Source: Hippasteria phrygiana | Taxonomy: Eukaryota > Echinodermata > Asteroidea > Valvatida > Goniasteridae | Assembly (NCBI GenBank): GCA_037893225.1 | Contig: JAZGUH010000327.1 | Span: 62,001 to 126,000, forward strand | Reading direction: 5' to 3' | Length of the DNA: 64,000 bases | Shown here: positions 15,001 through 23,370 of the stretch, piece after piece | How the letters are laid out: each line of letters begins with the position of its first letter | Position numbering within the stretch: position 1 is the first letter of the stretch | Program-made: the position numbers and the translations under genes | The notes under the pieces: model-generated | Database searches by the model: none | The model's input: only the letters and a program-made list of their open reading frames with translations | What the model was told of the DNA's origin: nothing

Positions 15001-15275
15001 GCGGGTCCAAGACCAAGTTACTCGGATCATGGAGATGCTCGGATCAGGCATGTCATGTGTGGTTTCCAAATCCTTACATTACAACTTACAAGTTACAAGC
15101 CCTTAAAATTGTATTTAGACTCTCCCAAATTCAATAAACACTAAAACACGTGACCATTTATATATCACTTACTTTTACTGGCGGCATTTAAGGCCCTTTG
15201 ATAGTCGCCATTCTGTCCAGCTCGGTTCAACTCCGAGTACAGTGATTGCACCTTGTTCGCAGTGGAAGTCGCCAT
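1..15275 (-). CDS. SRP72: SRP72, signal recognition particle 72 kDa subunit (12 exons, 3' part beyond window)
   Basis: SRP72 forms a heterodimer with SRP68 on the 7S RNA of the cytosolic signal recognition particle, which targets secretory proteins to the ER. Twelve exons on the minus strand join in frame to 394 codons: 15173-15275, 13000-13117, 11677-11797, 10824-10889, 10264-10341, 9203-9346, 8012-8136, 6254-6311, 5416-5547, 3895-4023, 1900-1972 and 1-35. Every junction has AG/GT and the phases fit. The peptide follows vertebrate SRP72 throughout: the N-terminal LNRAGQNGDYQRAL, then FEKAYCQYRLNRL, the TPR-rich ELSYNKACLLLGQGEY, and DQNVFDSKKKIK. The start at 15275 gives the usual short N-terminus. 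The lysine-rich C-terminal RNA-binding tail is outside the window. No disabling change is seen, so this is a functional gene. The assignment rests on remembered family sequence, not on a search. Confidence 0.95.
490..602. repeat. Head-to-head pair of tRNA-SINE ends (near palindrome)
   Basis: Two copies of the same SINE 3' end face each other. The B-box GGTTCGAATCC and the tail CTGCTCCTGCCAGTTTC then TTGTTCACTTTGAAAA appear at the right end, and their inverse complement at the left. The arms are about 47 bases with a short centre. The same SINE tail recurs at 8340-8425. Confidence 0.75.
1316..1890. repeat. Dispersed repeat with GGGTACCCG-type motifs and inverted ends
   Basis: Starts with GGGGTGTGCATTTACGGG and ends with GATGCACACCCC. 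Related sequence lies at about 7385-7650 and, in the opposite orientation, at about 61160-61590. This is a family of non-autonomous elements present at least three times in the window. Confidence 0.55.
1900..1972 (-). CDS. SRP72: SRP72 exon 11
   Basis: A 73-nt exon encoding EYIKNKPTASLQVKLTLAQL and YIMQ, ending in phase 1. The acceptor is TTTCAG and the donor GTACTG. Confidence 0.92.
2363..2460. repeat. 22-bp minisatellite, about 4.5 copies
   Basis: Four successive near-identical units beginning GCAGTACAACTCAAG at 2363, 2385, 2407 and 2429, followed by a partial diverged unit. It lies in an SRP72 intron. Confidence 0.9.
2472..2811 (+). mobile_element. tRNA-derived SINE with (ATT)n tail
   Basis: The head carries an A-box-like CCTCGTGGCTTAGTG and a B-box GGGTTCGAGACC. 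The body has the conserved GTCCTTGAGCAAGGCAC and CTCTCCACCCAGG blocks known from deuterostome and other invertebrate SINEs. The 3' end GCGCTATATAAGAACCTGC is followed by ATT repeats, as expected for priming by an L2/CR1-type LINE. Confidence 0.8.
2965..3110. repeat. Hairpin repeat family, copy 1
   Basis: Shares ACCTTACTAGACTGT and TCCTGTGAAAT blocks with the copies at 23175-23370 and 58520-58700. It ends in a 34-bp palindrome at 3075-3108 centred on CGGCCG, with one mismatch. Confidence 0.75.
3174..3522 (+). mobile_element. MITE-like element enclosing a SAP-domain fragment
   Basis: Inverted ends of about 36 bp (3174-3209 and 3487-3522, one mismatch) begin CAATTCGGTCGATTCAC. Between them a plus-strand frame reads LDGGQYSSLDF followed by MQVDELKHFLTSRGIP and GKKREELID, then a stop. 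This is the pattern of a SAP DNA-binding motif, found at the N-terminus of YqaJ/viral-recombinase-like proteins spread in invertebrate genomes. The SAP helices alone cannot be a full protein, so this is a captured or residual fragment inside a short transposon, inserted in an SRP72 intron. Confidence 0.6.
3895..4023 (-). CDS. SRP72: SRP72 exon 10
   Basis: A 129-nt phase-0 exon encoding YDQCRKQLQQLRVSYPDSDM through REKQNNKAVQKVK. The acceptor is AACAG and the donor GTGAGG. Confidence 0.92.
4640..5410 (+). mobile_element. 3' fragment of an L2/CR1-type LINE
   Basis: The frame at 4640-4830 reads LDYCNGLLYGS, QRIQNAAARLV and GLHWLPVKFRIDFKILLMVF. These are the hallmark C-terminal blocks of L2/CR1 reverse transcriptases, but the frame soon hits stops. 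The 3' UTR ends in an (ATT)n tail at about 5386-5410. It is a 5'-truncated dead copy in an SRP72 intron, antisense to the gene. Confidence 0.85.
5416..5547 (-). CDS. SRP72: SRP72 exon 9
   Basis: A 132-nt phase-0 exon beginning DQNVFDSKKKIKATTVDG, a near-invariant SRP72 stretch. The donor GTAAAA runs straight into the (ATT)n tail of a LINE fragment. Confidence 0.94.
6254..6311 (-). CDS. SRP72: SRP72 exon 8
   Basis: A 58-nt micro-exon encoding PSDIGLMAVASNNIVSLNK. Its length (1 modulo 3) repairs the phase between exons 7 and 9. The acceptor is ATCCAG and the donor GTAAAG. Confidence 0.93.
6312..8011. other. SRP72 intron 7
   Basis: No gene. It contains a copy of the dispersed TGGTTTGAA-type repeat at about 7100-7265 and a GGGTACCCG-type repeat at about 7385-7650. 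A tract at about 7670-7860 is related to the repeat at 51890-52070. Confidence 0.5.
8012..8136 (-). CDS. SRP72: SRP72 exon 7
   Basis: Encodes EMTADEIEAELGVIHVQRAF and ILQLQGKTEDAMKIYNQLV. It ends in phase 2, with donor GTGAGA. Confidence 0.94.
8186..8425 (+). mobile_element. tRNA-derived SINE, copy A
   Basis: GATAGCTCAGTTGGTAGAGC (A-box) and GCAGGTTCGAAGCCTGC (B-box) mark the head at 8285-8356. The leader from 8186 and the tail CTTTGTTCACTTTGAAAATG are shared with other copies. The anticodon arm is defective (C instead of T at position 33), so it is not a working tRNA. Confidence 0.75.
8500..8690 (+). mobile_element. tRNA-derived SINE, copy B
   Basis: Repeats the leader and head of copy A, about 315 bases downstream. 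The A-box is changed to GCTCAGATGG and the tail is shortened. It is probably a local duplication followed by decay. Confidence 0.7.
9203..9346 (-). CDS. SRP72: SRP72 exon 6
   Basis: A 144-nt phase-0 exon with the TPR signature ELSYNKACLLLGQGEYVQAL, matching the conserved helix pair of the family. The donor is GTAAGT. Confidence 0.95.
9347..10263. other. SRP72 intron 5
   Basis: No gene. Around 9470-9900 there is a repeat rich in GGCTAGTC and ACTAGCCC motifs. It resembles the tract at about 30300-30370 and may be a short foldback element. Confidence 0.4.
10264..10341 (-). CDS. SRP72: SRP72 exon 5
   Basis: A 78-nt phase-0 exon encoding DDYDEERETNLSAVIAALQL and WQQEPV. It is flanked by a CACAG acceptor and a GTAACA donor. 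Confidence 0.9.
10824..10889 (-). CDS. SRP72: SRP72 exon 4
   Basis: A 66-nt phase-0 exon encoding LYRLEQYKECLDVYKDLIKN plus two threonines. The donor reads GTTAAGT. Confidence 0.9.
11677..11797 (-). CDS. SRP72: SRP72 exon 3
   Basis: Encodes SGLMFEKAYCQYRLNRLQDS and ends ...KELKGQV in phase 0. The donor is GTAAGC. Confidence 0.93.
11798..12999. other. SRP72 intron 2
   Basis: Non-coding, AT-rich at 11800-12250. It has a short tract of CCTCCAACATCCTC-type repeats at 12455-12545, related to the minisatellite at 55550-55870, and a dispersed repeat at 12690-12930. Confidence 0.45.
13000..13117 (-). CDS. SRP72: SRP72 exon 2
   Basis: The acceptor ends in TAG at 13120-13118 and the donor is GTAGAC from 12999. 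Encodes ILKETRNDETAFHCKVVSLI and the following helix. An alternative AG closer to the exon would break the frame. Confidence 0.9.
13618..13973. mobile_element. MITE with perfect 59-bp inverted ends
   Basis: 13618-13676 and 13915-13973 are exact inverse complements over 59 bases, beginning CTAGTCCGAGTAACTTGG. The 238-bp centre has no ORF. A solo copy of the end, slightly changed, lies at about 14963-15035. It is inserted in SRP72 intron 1. Confidence 0.85.
13974..15172. other. SRP72 intron 1, remainder
   Basis: No gene. It contains GTCAACAAA and TTGACGCTTG tracts that are loosely inverted around 14100-14150 and 14750-14790, a dispersed repeat at 14450-14670, and the solo MITE end at 14963-15035. 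Confidence 0.4.
15173..15275 (-). CDS. SRP72: SRP72 exon 1
   Basis: The ATG is at 15275-15273 and the donor is GTAAGT at 15172. Encodes 34 codons plus 1 nt, beginning MATSTANKVQ and containing the first TPR helix (LYSELNRAGQNGDYQRAL). Confidence 0.93.
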
Positions 15276-15330
15276 GTTGATGCGCTTCGGGTTAAGATGG
15301 CGGCAGTTAGTCTTCGTAGCAGTCGTTTTT
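15276..15330 (-). promoter_or_regulatory. SRP72 promoter-proximal region with YY1-type site
   Basis: AAGATGGCGGC lies at 15294-15304 on the plus strand, about 20 bases upstream of the SRP72 ATG. This is the consensus of the YY1 factor, often found at the 5' end of housekeeping genes. No TATA box is visible. The transcription start itself cannot be fixed. Confidence 0.5.
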
Positions 15331-15654
15331 TGTGCACACCACCAGTAAATCAACTTCCATAGACCCCAATGATAAATGCGCCAACTTCCAAACTGCAGGA
15401 AAAATACTTAGGACTCTCAAATGTGTTTCAGACACATCAAAATAAAGCTTATTTCATCATTTTTCAGTTTCTGTTCATTTTTGTGGGGATTAAAAGATGA
15501 CTTTTGGGAGAAATTTCCATCCAAAGATGATCCCCCAGTAGTCCCAGGCCATGCCCATCGCCAGCTTGCAAAATGATGCCTGCGCTCCATTGCAAAATAG
15601 TCTAGCACTAGGGCCCAATTTCATCCGAATTTCACAGTAATACAGGACTGGCCT

Positions 15655-15925
15655 GTTTGTTTCACATGACGTATGACACAGCTGCTCGTTGACCTCTGAC
15701 CTCAACGCGCGTCTCGGCCAATCAGATGTAGGGTAGGGTTGTAGACTGTAGACTAGCGATTGTAGACTGTAGACTAGCGATTGTAGACTGTAGACTCTGG
15801 TCCAATGAGGTGGCGCGAAATTGTAGAATGTAGACTGTAGACTGTAGGATTGCACTCCCGTAGACACAACGTCTGATGAGAGTGGAGTCTACGCCGCAAG
15901 ATCACCACACGTTTCACGGCGGCGC
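15655..15925. repeat. Intergenic repeat with GTAGACT minisatellite, copy 1
   Basis: An approximately 270-bp segment, from GACGTATGACACAGCTGC to GGTCGCGAGCGAA, with an internal array of GTAGACTGTAGACTAGCGATT units. It recurs in the same orientation at about 19795-20050 with fewer units. Confidence 0.8.
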
Positions 15926-16075
15926 GGCCGGTCGCGAGCGAAACGCCTTCACGCGCATGTGTTTTGTACTGAGCAAATGGGAGAAAAAGTGGGGTGAAAA
16001 AGCTTCGCATTTTGTCCTTTTTACGGGAGGTTTTTGCATTTTTCGTAAGAAGGCATTTATGAATGGGGATAAAAA

Positions 16076-16219
16076 TGTGATGACCCGGTCTTTACCAGTC
16101 AATATTAACCTCGAAGGGTCGTGACCGCTGTTAATGGACCTCGCCTTCGGCTCGGTCCATTAACAGCGGTAACGCCCCTCCTCGGTTATTATTGACGTGG
16201 TAAAGACCGGGTCATCACA
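16076..16219. mobile_element. MITE with 22-bp inverted ends and inner hairpin
   Basis: TGTGATGACCCGGTCTTTA... at 16076-16097 is the exact inverse of 16198-16219. The inside contains a second hairpin (CCGCTGTTAATGGACC / GGTCCATTAACAGCGG), so the whole element can fold back. Confidence 0.8.
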
Positions 16220-16228
16220 CTTTTATCC

Positions 16229-17260
16229 CCTTATTACAATGATGTGTCATTAATGATTGAGCAATTGGAGGATGTGCATCAGCACAGCTGAATATGGGGG
16301 TGGGTGTAAAGTGAAATGTTACAAAATGCATTAATTGTCCAAAAGTGTATTGACTCTTGCTGTTAGGAGTTGTTTGGAGGATTGGTGTGTCTGGAATGAT
16401 TCTCTGCTTACTAACCAATATTTAGAGGTTGCAAGCCATAAATATGCTGGGAAAAATCCATCTGGCCTGTCACAATAAATTGCCTCCGGGATAGCAACTC
16501 TCTTGTTAATGTGCTTGCGTTTCAAACAGAGTAAAATAATTTGTCATTTTCTGCACTCAAACACCCAGTAGTAATGCTCCATCAGTAACTTGAAGAAGTC
16601 TCTTTCACAGTACAATGCAACACTCTATCACTAAGACGTAAGGAACGTTTTTTTTCTGGTTTAATCATTGAACAGTTTCTTCATTGAACAATGTAGTAAG
16701 TCAAGAGCCTCAGTAGCGGGTGGACGATCCGAATGCAGCCACAACAGCCTGATACCTCCTCCTCATACTGTTCACGAGCCGGGTCACACGTTGCTGCACG
16801 GGATGGCGTCCCATTCATCAATCAGGATCTGTTGCAGATCTGTTGCACATTCCCACCCTCCAAGCAAAATTGAATGCACTGTATGACAATAGACCTTTAT
16901 CATGCTGTGACCATCTTTGTCTTGTTCCCTGTATGCATTAGCAATTATGAATAGTTATTCCAATTATTGAATGAAGGTGCCAGACTATTTTTCCTTCCAG
17001 CCTCGGTTTGGTTGCATTGATTTTAATAGGAGAAAAACAAAATGGCTGTACCATGATAAAGGTCTATAGCAATGCATTTTGTAACATTTCACTTTACACC
17101 CACCCCCATATTCAGCTGTGCTGCTTAATCATAACAAATGACACATCATTGTAAAGAAGAATAACGGGGCTTTCCAATGATTCAAGAAAAAGGAGTTGGA
17201 AACAAGAGAGAAATCGTCTGTCAAGCTTGAGTTTCCGAACTTCTTTTGAGGAGTTTAGAT
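16229..17260. mobile_element. Non-autonomous DNA element with about 100-bp inverted ends
   Basis: The left end (ACAATGATGTGTCATTAAT, 16229 on) recurs inverted at about 17070-17157, which gives a TIR element of about 1 kb without a transposase. Its right outer end runs to about 17260. The sequence from 16229 to about 16735 recurs at 21441-21952. Confidence 0.65.
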
Positions 17261-17641
17261 AAAATTTTGGGGGATTTTAAGGCAATGTGTGCCTTTAAAT
17301 TAATGCCATTAATTTTAGGAAAACCAAAATTGTGCAAAATACGTGACCGATTGCACATTATTTGTTTCGTTCAAAACACAGGCCGTACGAAAACTATGAT
17401 AGTATGAGATCAGGTATGATGTTAATTTTGGGCGTGGAGCAGGACGTGTTTTTAAAACAACTAAATTAAATATCTATTTTGAAATACTAAACAATTTGAG
17501 GAGTTCCGCTCTAAAAAATTGATTGTGATGTTTTTTCCAGATTCAATGATACTGGGTAGGAGACTTTCTCAATTGTCCTAGCCAGGGAAGAAACTGTTGC
17601 TGGATGTTCTGGTTCTGACATACAAGTCATTTAGTTTGCGT

Positions 17642-18085
17642 TTATAACTCTGGGTCCCGGGATGAGCGAGTATTTGTTGTAAGAAAGGCCTCTGCTGGTA
17701 ATCCACTGATTTTCCTTTGTTGCTCAAGGGTAAGCCATCCATGGTTCTGGAGTAGTGATGTAATTATCCCTGGTGATGTGCTATAAATGTAAAATCTAAC
17801 TGCCTGCCTTTGAACTCGTTCCAATTGATGAATATCTGACTTCGGGTTAGGATCCCAGGAAGATGAAGCATATTCCAGAATAGGGCGAATCAGAGTATCG
17901 TAAGCTGTTTCTTTTACGGAAGCATCGCAGAACCAGAAATTTCGCTTGATTAAACCTATATATGTCCTCATGGATTTCTCGGTGACATCAGACACATGCG
18001 TTGAGTCCATAGTAACGCCTTGATATTTTTCAAGCTGAGGGATCGGCGCAGTGATTTTCAGAGTGATGGGGAAGAAATACATTGA
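17642..18085 (-). mobile_element. LINE reverse-transcriptase C-terminal fragment
   Basis: The minus-strand frame reads KETAYDTLIRPILEYASSSW, then DPNPKSDIHQLERVQRQAVR and LEQQRK. This is the C-terminal block of jockey/CR1-type non-LTR retrotransposons. There is no intact catalytic core, so it is a truncated copy. Confidence 0.8.
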
Positions 18086-18099
18086 ACACTTCGCATCAT

Positions 18100-19790
18100 T
18101 TCATTTTGCCCTATGAGCGTTCAATACGTATTTGTTTTGTTACGCCAGATTGTTGTTTTGTTATTCGACTGAGCTACCCTCCTTCATCAAGGCCAAACAA
18201 ATATTTAATTCTCTCTGACTTGATTTATCCATTAATCTTTTCTTAAATGCCTTTTGTTATTGGAGAGTACACTTGGCGAAACTGAATGGTCAGTTCTTTA
18301 CTGTGATATATTTGGGTTGTTTTTAATTGAAGGGGAAAAAGAGACCGAGAACCTAACTGCTAGCTGTGCAGTGATAAAAAAAAAAAATTCGCGCACCGCC
18401 ATGTTTACATGGGCGCCGCCATGTTTTCTTACAGGTTCCACTCCACTAAATACGGCGCTCACAGGGCATGTATGGGCCTGTTTGTTTCACACAGATCCGG
18501 ATCGCGATCAGTGATCCGGAGCGTCGAAAGCTGCTCCAGATCACGTTTTTATAGGGATCCTGCTCGCGAGGTGGATTCGCAAGATCCAAGATGGCGACGT
18601 GCAAGAAAGACAGACAGAGAAAAAAAGCGAGTATTTGTTCGTAGATTTGAAGCATTTAATGAGCTTTTGTGACAGTATTTAGTCATAGAAAAGTCGCAAA
18701 GTAAAACCCAAATTTCTGCTATAGCAGAAAATTTAAATTTTTTAAAACAGGTGTTGCTACTAAAATCTAAATCTCTGCTAGCAGGAAATGGGAAAACGGG
18801 GTTGTCTACTTTTGAGTTTTTAAAAAACCGTTGTTGCCATTTCTAAAAGGCTAAAATCCTACTAGCAGAAAGACGAAATATTGGAACTCGTAGGCGATAC
18901 TGACGCTGCTAACACAAAGAGACAAATGAAATATGCAATCAAATGATTAGAGGAATTTGCAAGACACGTAGGAACAACAATTAAAGCTTTAACTGATTCG
19001 GTACTGGACCACTTTTTGTCGCGGTTTCATGCGGGACTGAGAAGTTAAACGGCACGTTGTAACGTTACACCAAGAAACCCATGCATGCAATCTGTCGGAT
19101 TTATTCAGGCGTTGTATAAAACAAATAATGAATGTTTCACATTCGTGCAATGGTAAGAATAATTCTACTCGGCTTCGCCTCGTGGAATGGAACATTCAAT
19201 CTGTCACCTTGTGAAATTATTCTTACCATCGCACTCATAAACATTTATTATTTGTATAATGTCAACGATTATAATCCCGATGTTTTTGTGCTGTTCAGTA
19301 AACACGTACTTGTGTAATTTAGCAAGCCTTTGACTAACGGGTGTGTTATTCATCTCAAACCACAACTTAATCCTACAACTCATTCTACTTTTTGATTTAC
19401 TTATCAGGGAGAGCGCGAACGCAGTCCCCACTATCAGAAATTGTACTCCCGAGTTCCCCACATTTGGGGGAATCGCAAGGGTCAACCCAGCCGAGAGTGC
19501 AATGGCCGGGCCTCGCCTTGGGAGAACTGCCTATTTGATCACAGTATCTCCTGAGCCAGGTAAGTATGCCTTCTTTGGTGGAATTTTTACCTGGTGTTCT
19601 TCAACGGTTTTCGTTTTAATCACGGTGTTCATGTTCGTCTTTTCTAAGCAACGTAACCAGCGTTTTGACTCGTACACTGCGCATGCGTAAATTTCATATG
19701 CAAATTGTAGGCCGTTGACCCTTCGCTAGCTGCAAGCTAGCTTCGCGAGATCGATTGCCTATACTTGTACTGGCTGCAGCTAACACGCGA
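18100..19790. other. Intergenic stretch
   Basis: No gene recognised. It contains two CCAAGATGGCG/GCCGCCATG YY1-like motifs at about 18405-18425 and 18585-18597. It also has ATAGCAGAAA-type repeats at 18715-18880, and a foldback at about 19140-19235 whose ends read ATGGTAAGAATAATT and its inverse. Confidence 0.4.
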
Positions 19791-19794
19791 CACG

Positions 19795-20050
19795 TGACGT
19801 ATGACACAGCTGCTCGTTGACCTCTGACCTCAACGCGCGTCTCGGCCAATCAGATGTAGGGTAGGGTTGTAGACTAGACTGTAGACTAGCGATTGTAGAC
19901 TGTAGACTCTGGTCCAATGAGGTGGCGCGAAATTGTAGAATGTAGACTGTAGACTGTAGGATTGCACTCCCGTAGACACAACGTCTGAGAGTCGAGTCTA
20001 CGCCGCAAGATCATCACACGTTTCACGGCGGCGCGGCCGGTCGCGAGCGA
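19795..20050. repeat. Intergenic repeat with GTAGACT minisatellite, copy 2
   Basis: Direct second copy of the 15655-15925 segment with a shorter minisatellite. The two are about 4.1 kb apart. Confidence 0.8.
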
Positions 20051-20058
20051 ATTGGCAA

Positions 20059-21334
20059 CTTGAAAAGTAGGGCTCGTCCATTGTGCGTGCCTAGGTACGT
20101 AAACCTACACTTGATGCGTTGCACAATATAGGGTGGGACGCTGTATTACCGCGGTATTTATCAGGTACGTTTCCGGATCGGAATAGAGATTGCTCACTAA
20201 CCTTCCCGAATTGTCCTGTCTTTTGTGTTGTATAACTCTTGCTCTTTTTAAACTGACATAAAAAATCCGACGGTGGTTTGGTTTATTCCCATGCGATGCC
20301 TGTGAAAATAGACATGCTCGTCATTGCTCGTCATTGCTCGGCGGAGTACAGACTCTGTATTATCGCGGTATGTGGGAAGTGTTTTTTACAATGATTTCAA
20401 CTTTTTTATTCATGGTTAATGTTTGACCAAAACATCCCCAGAATAAAGTCTGATATTTTCCCTGTAAAGTTCAAGTTGATTAAAGACGATTAGGCCCTGC
20501 AAGATGATTTCTTAACACCCTGTCCCCCCGTGAAGGCGACAAAATTTACTGAGACAAGTCTACTGATTGACGATTGGGGGCGCCATTCACTTTACACGGT
20601 GCGTCGTTATATTTGTTTTACCGCACTGTCCTTATTTTGATCCCGTAAATGTTTCTACGATTTCGCGGTGGAAATATTGTCCTTCGGCGTCATTTTGCAT
20701 TTGCAGCTGTAGAATGGGAACCAGACAATGGAACTTCCATGGACAGAGCACCATTAACGATTCATGTTAAAATAATAGACAGTACCTTTTAGCAGACACG
20801 GTGAGGCAAAATGTACAAGTTTTGGAAAACGTGAATATTTATTAAAAATCGTTAAAAGTCCCGACACAACATTTTTTAATCGTCATTTTTTTACACAAAT
20901 CAACAGAAAGTCCTTAATGCTTGATGAATTGGATATAAAATTGCCAGTCGAAGGAGTTTTGGCAACGGAAAAAAAAGGAATTTCCGATGCCGCGATAATA
21001 GAGTTGCCGCGATAATAGGGAGTCCGACTATACGTAGAATATAATAATGTACACGACCATGCCTCAAAAATGTGCCGTTTGTCTACAAATCATTGACAGA
21101 AGTTACTTTGGGAATGCCAGTTTGGTTCGGAAAAGTCGGCTCGGACCCGGCGTTGGAATCATTTAAAGTGGTGACCGTGCCCTTGGCGCTTTTGTTTGCC
21201 TACAGGCTGCACAGTATGTGCGGCGCCAGTCTGAATGTCCGGACGTCAAATGCTTTGTTTTTTTTCTGATTTTCTTCTTTATAATTACACATTATGGTAG
21301 ACTGAGTTTTACACTCAGACCTTGGAAAATTTAG
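20059..21334. other. Intergenic stretch
   Basis: No gene. Short motifs such as GCGGTA and TTATCGCGG occur near both edges (about 20145, 20360, 20990-21015), which suggests a degenerate inverted-repeat element. I cannot fix its ends. Confidence 0.35.
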
Positions 21335-21952
21335 CTAACCAAATATAGTTCGGAAACTCAAGTTTGACAGACGATTTCTCTCTTGTTTCCAACTCCTTTT
21401 CCTTGAATTTAATATGCATTGGAAAGCCCTGTTATTCTTCATTACAATGATGTGTCATTAATAATTGAGCAATTGGAGGATGTGCATCAGCACAGCTGAA
21501 TATGGGGGTGGGTGTAAAGTGAAATGTTACAAAATGCATTAATTGTCCAAAAGTGTATTGACTCTTGCTGTTAGGAGTTGTTTGGAGGATTGGTGTGTCT
21601 GGAATGATTCTCTGCTTACTAACCAATATTTAGAGGTTGCAAGCCATAAATATGCTGGGAAAAATCCATCTGGCCTGTCACAATAAATTGCCTCCGGGAT
21701 AGCAACTCTCTTGTTAATGTGCTTGCGTTTCAAACAGAGTAAAATAATTTGTCATTTTCTGCACTCAAACACCCAGTAGTAATGCTCCATCAGTAACTTG
21801 AAGAAGTCTCTTTCACAGTACAATGCAACACTCTATCACTAAGACGTAAGGAAAGTTTTTTTCTGGTTAGTTAATCATTGAACAGTTTCTTCATTGAACA
21901 ATGTAGTAAGTCAAGAGCCTCAGTAGCGGGTGGACGATCCGAATGCAGCCAC
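21335..21952. mobile_element. Second copy (left part) of the 16229-17260 element
   Basis: 21441-21952 repeats 16229-16735 almost exactly. 21335-21440 is the inverse of the right outer end at about 17157-17260, which shows that the copy at 16229 has lost its left outer end. Confidence 0.7.
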
Positions 21953-21984
21953 AAAATTAAAAATATCCCAAATAGATCACAGTA

Positions 21985-22065
21985 AAGAAAAATGGGTACA
22001 GGTGAATTCGAACTAGGGACCGTTTGATCCATAGCCAATGCCGCTATGCACTAGATTAGTCTGTA
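21985..22065 (-). mobile_element. tRNA-derived SINE head fragment
   Basis: On the minus strand a B-box-like AGTTCGAATTC follows a tRNA-like arm containing TAGTGCATAGCGGC. The arms do not pair as a working tRNA. Confidence 0.5.
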
Positions 22066-22259
22066 GCAGCTCGACAATAGCCGTTCTTTAAAATGTTTGA
22101 ATGTACCTATGACTAAATAATAACAATGCTGTGATGAATAAACATTACTTTCTCATAAAAACTACTGAATTATTCATGATTTTGCTTCACCCGCCTACGC
22201 CTATACGGAAAACAAATTCGCCACGCGCACATCGACTTGACAACCAGCACCATGCTTGT

Positions 22260-22500
22260 TGAAAAATATTCACGTGAATATTCCGACCGGAGTGCGGGAC
22301 GTGATTTTTTTACGCGAATACCGACGTGAATATTTGTGGACGGAGAGCGGGACGTGAATTTGTTGACGCGAATATTGACTTGAATATTTGTGGCCGAGAG
22401 TGGGACGTGAAATTTGTTGACGCGAATATTGACGTGAATATTTGCGAGCGAAAAGCGGGACGTGAAACTTTTGACGCGAATATTGACGTGAATAGGGATC
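22260..22500. repeat. Approximately 60-bp tandem repeat with GAATATTGACGTGAATATT cores
   Basis: Four or so units each contain ACGCGAATATTGACGTG followed by AATATTTG(T/C)G and GCGGGACGTGAA. Further diverged units lie at about 22735-22860. The core is itself partly palindromic (AATATT around ACGTGA). Confidence 0.75.
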
Positions 22501-23174
22501 ATTAGATTTGATACGCGTGCGGGATGCGTATGCCGCTCGGAAAATGTCACCTATTAAATCACCACTTTGCATTGTTATTTCATCTGGTACACTATCGGAA
22601 ATTTACTTCTCATATTAAAATGTTGAAATGCATAATGTAAGACTGATGAAATTGTAACTCAATATGGGGGTTTTAAATGCGACTTTTTCCGAGCCGCATA
22701 CGTATCCCGTACGCGTATCAAATCTAGTGGTCCCTATTAAATATTTGCGAGCGGAGGGCGGGACGTGACATTTTTGTCACGAATATTGACGTGAATATCC
22801 ACGATTTGGGGCAAGTCGTGAAATTTTGTCGTGAATATTGTCGTCAATATTCACGATTTCCGATGTCCCTTCAGGGCCACCATACTTTGCTTATATTCAA
22901 ATAATTTACTGAAGACTAAATTCTTGGTGATAAAAAAAACAGATATAAATTATCCTCAATTCTAAACATATCAATAATTCAAATATTAATGTACAGAATT
23001 AACCTCGGCTGGTTTTCAACTGCAAAACATATGTACAATTTGTCTCCACTCCCAATATCCTTAACATTTACAAGATCTTTAAAAATAATTATAGACTTTA
23101 GAGTTCCCTGTTTAGAAATGCTGAAATATTTCAGGTACAACAGCAATAAAGTGTCAGTTTTACAGCTCACATTA

Positions 23175-23370
23175 AAGGTAGTGTCCACGATTGGTAATCC
23201 TCCAATGTTTTTTTACTGAAGTATTACGAAATACCTTACTAGACTGTAAGTTAATAGTATTCTTAATCATCCTGTGAAATGATGGCACCAGGTTTGCTGT
23301 CGATGTCAAGAAAAGTGGACATTTATATCGTTTTCCAACGATTTCCAGCTGGAAATCGTTGGGGAACTGC
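23175..23370. repeat. Hairpin repeat family, copy 2
   Basis: Begins AAAGGTAGTGTCCACGATTG and ends in a perfect 28-bp palindrome at 23335-23362 centred on CAGCTG. Shared blocks ACCTTACTAGACTGTAAG and CATCCTGTGAAATGATGGC identify the family. Confidence 0.8.

Noticed and set aside
18409..18672. Small arginine-rich ORF after a YY1-like motif
   Set aside because: No conserved domain or splice continuation was seen. It could be a 5' exon of an unknown gene but cannot be supported.
22170..22572. Overlapping 126- and 100-codon minus-strand ORFs
   Set aside because: Both read through the approximately 60-bp tandem repeat in different frames, so they are repeat artefacts.
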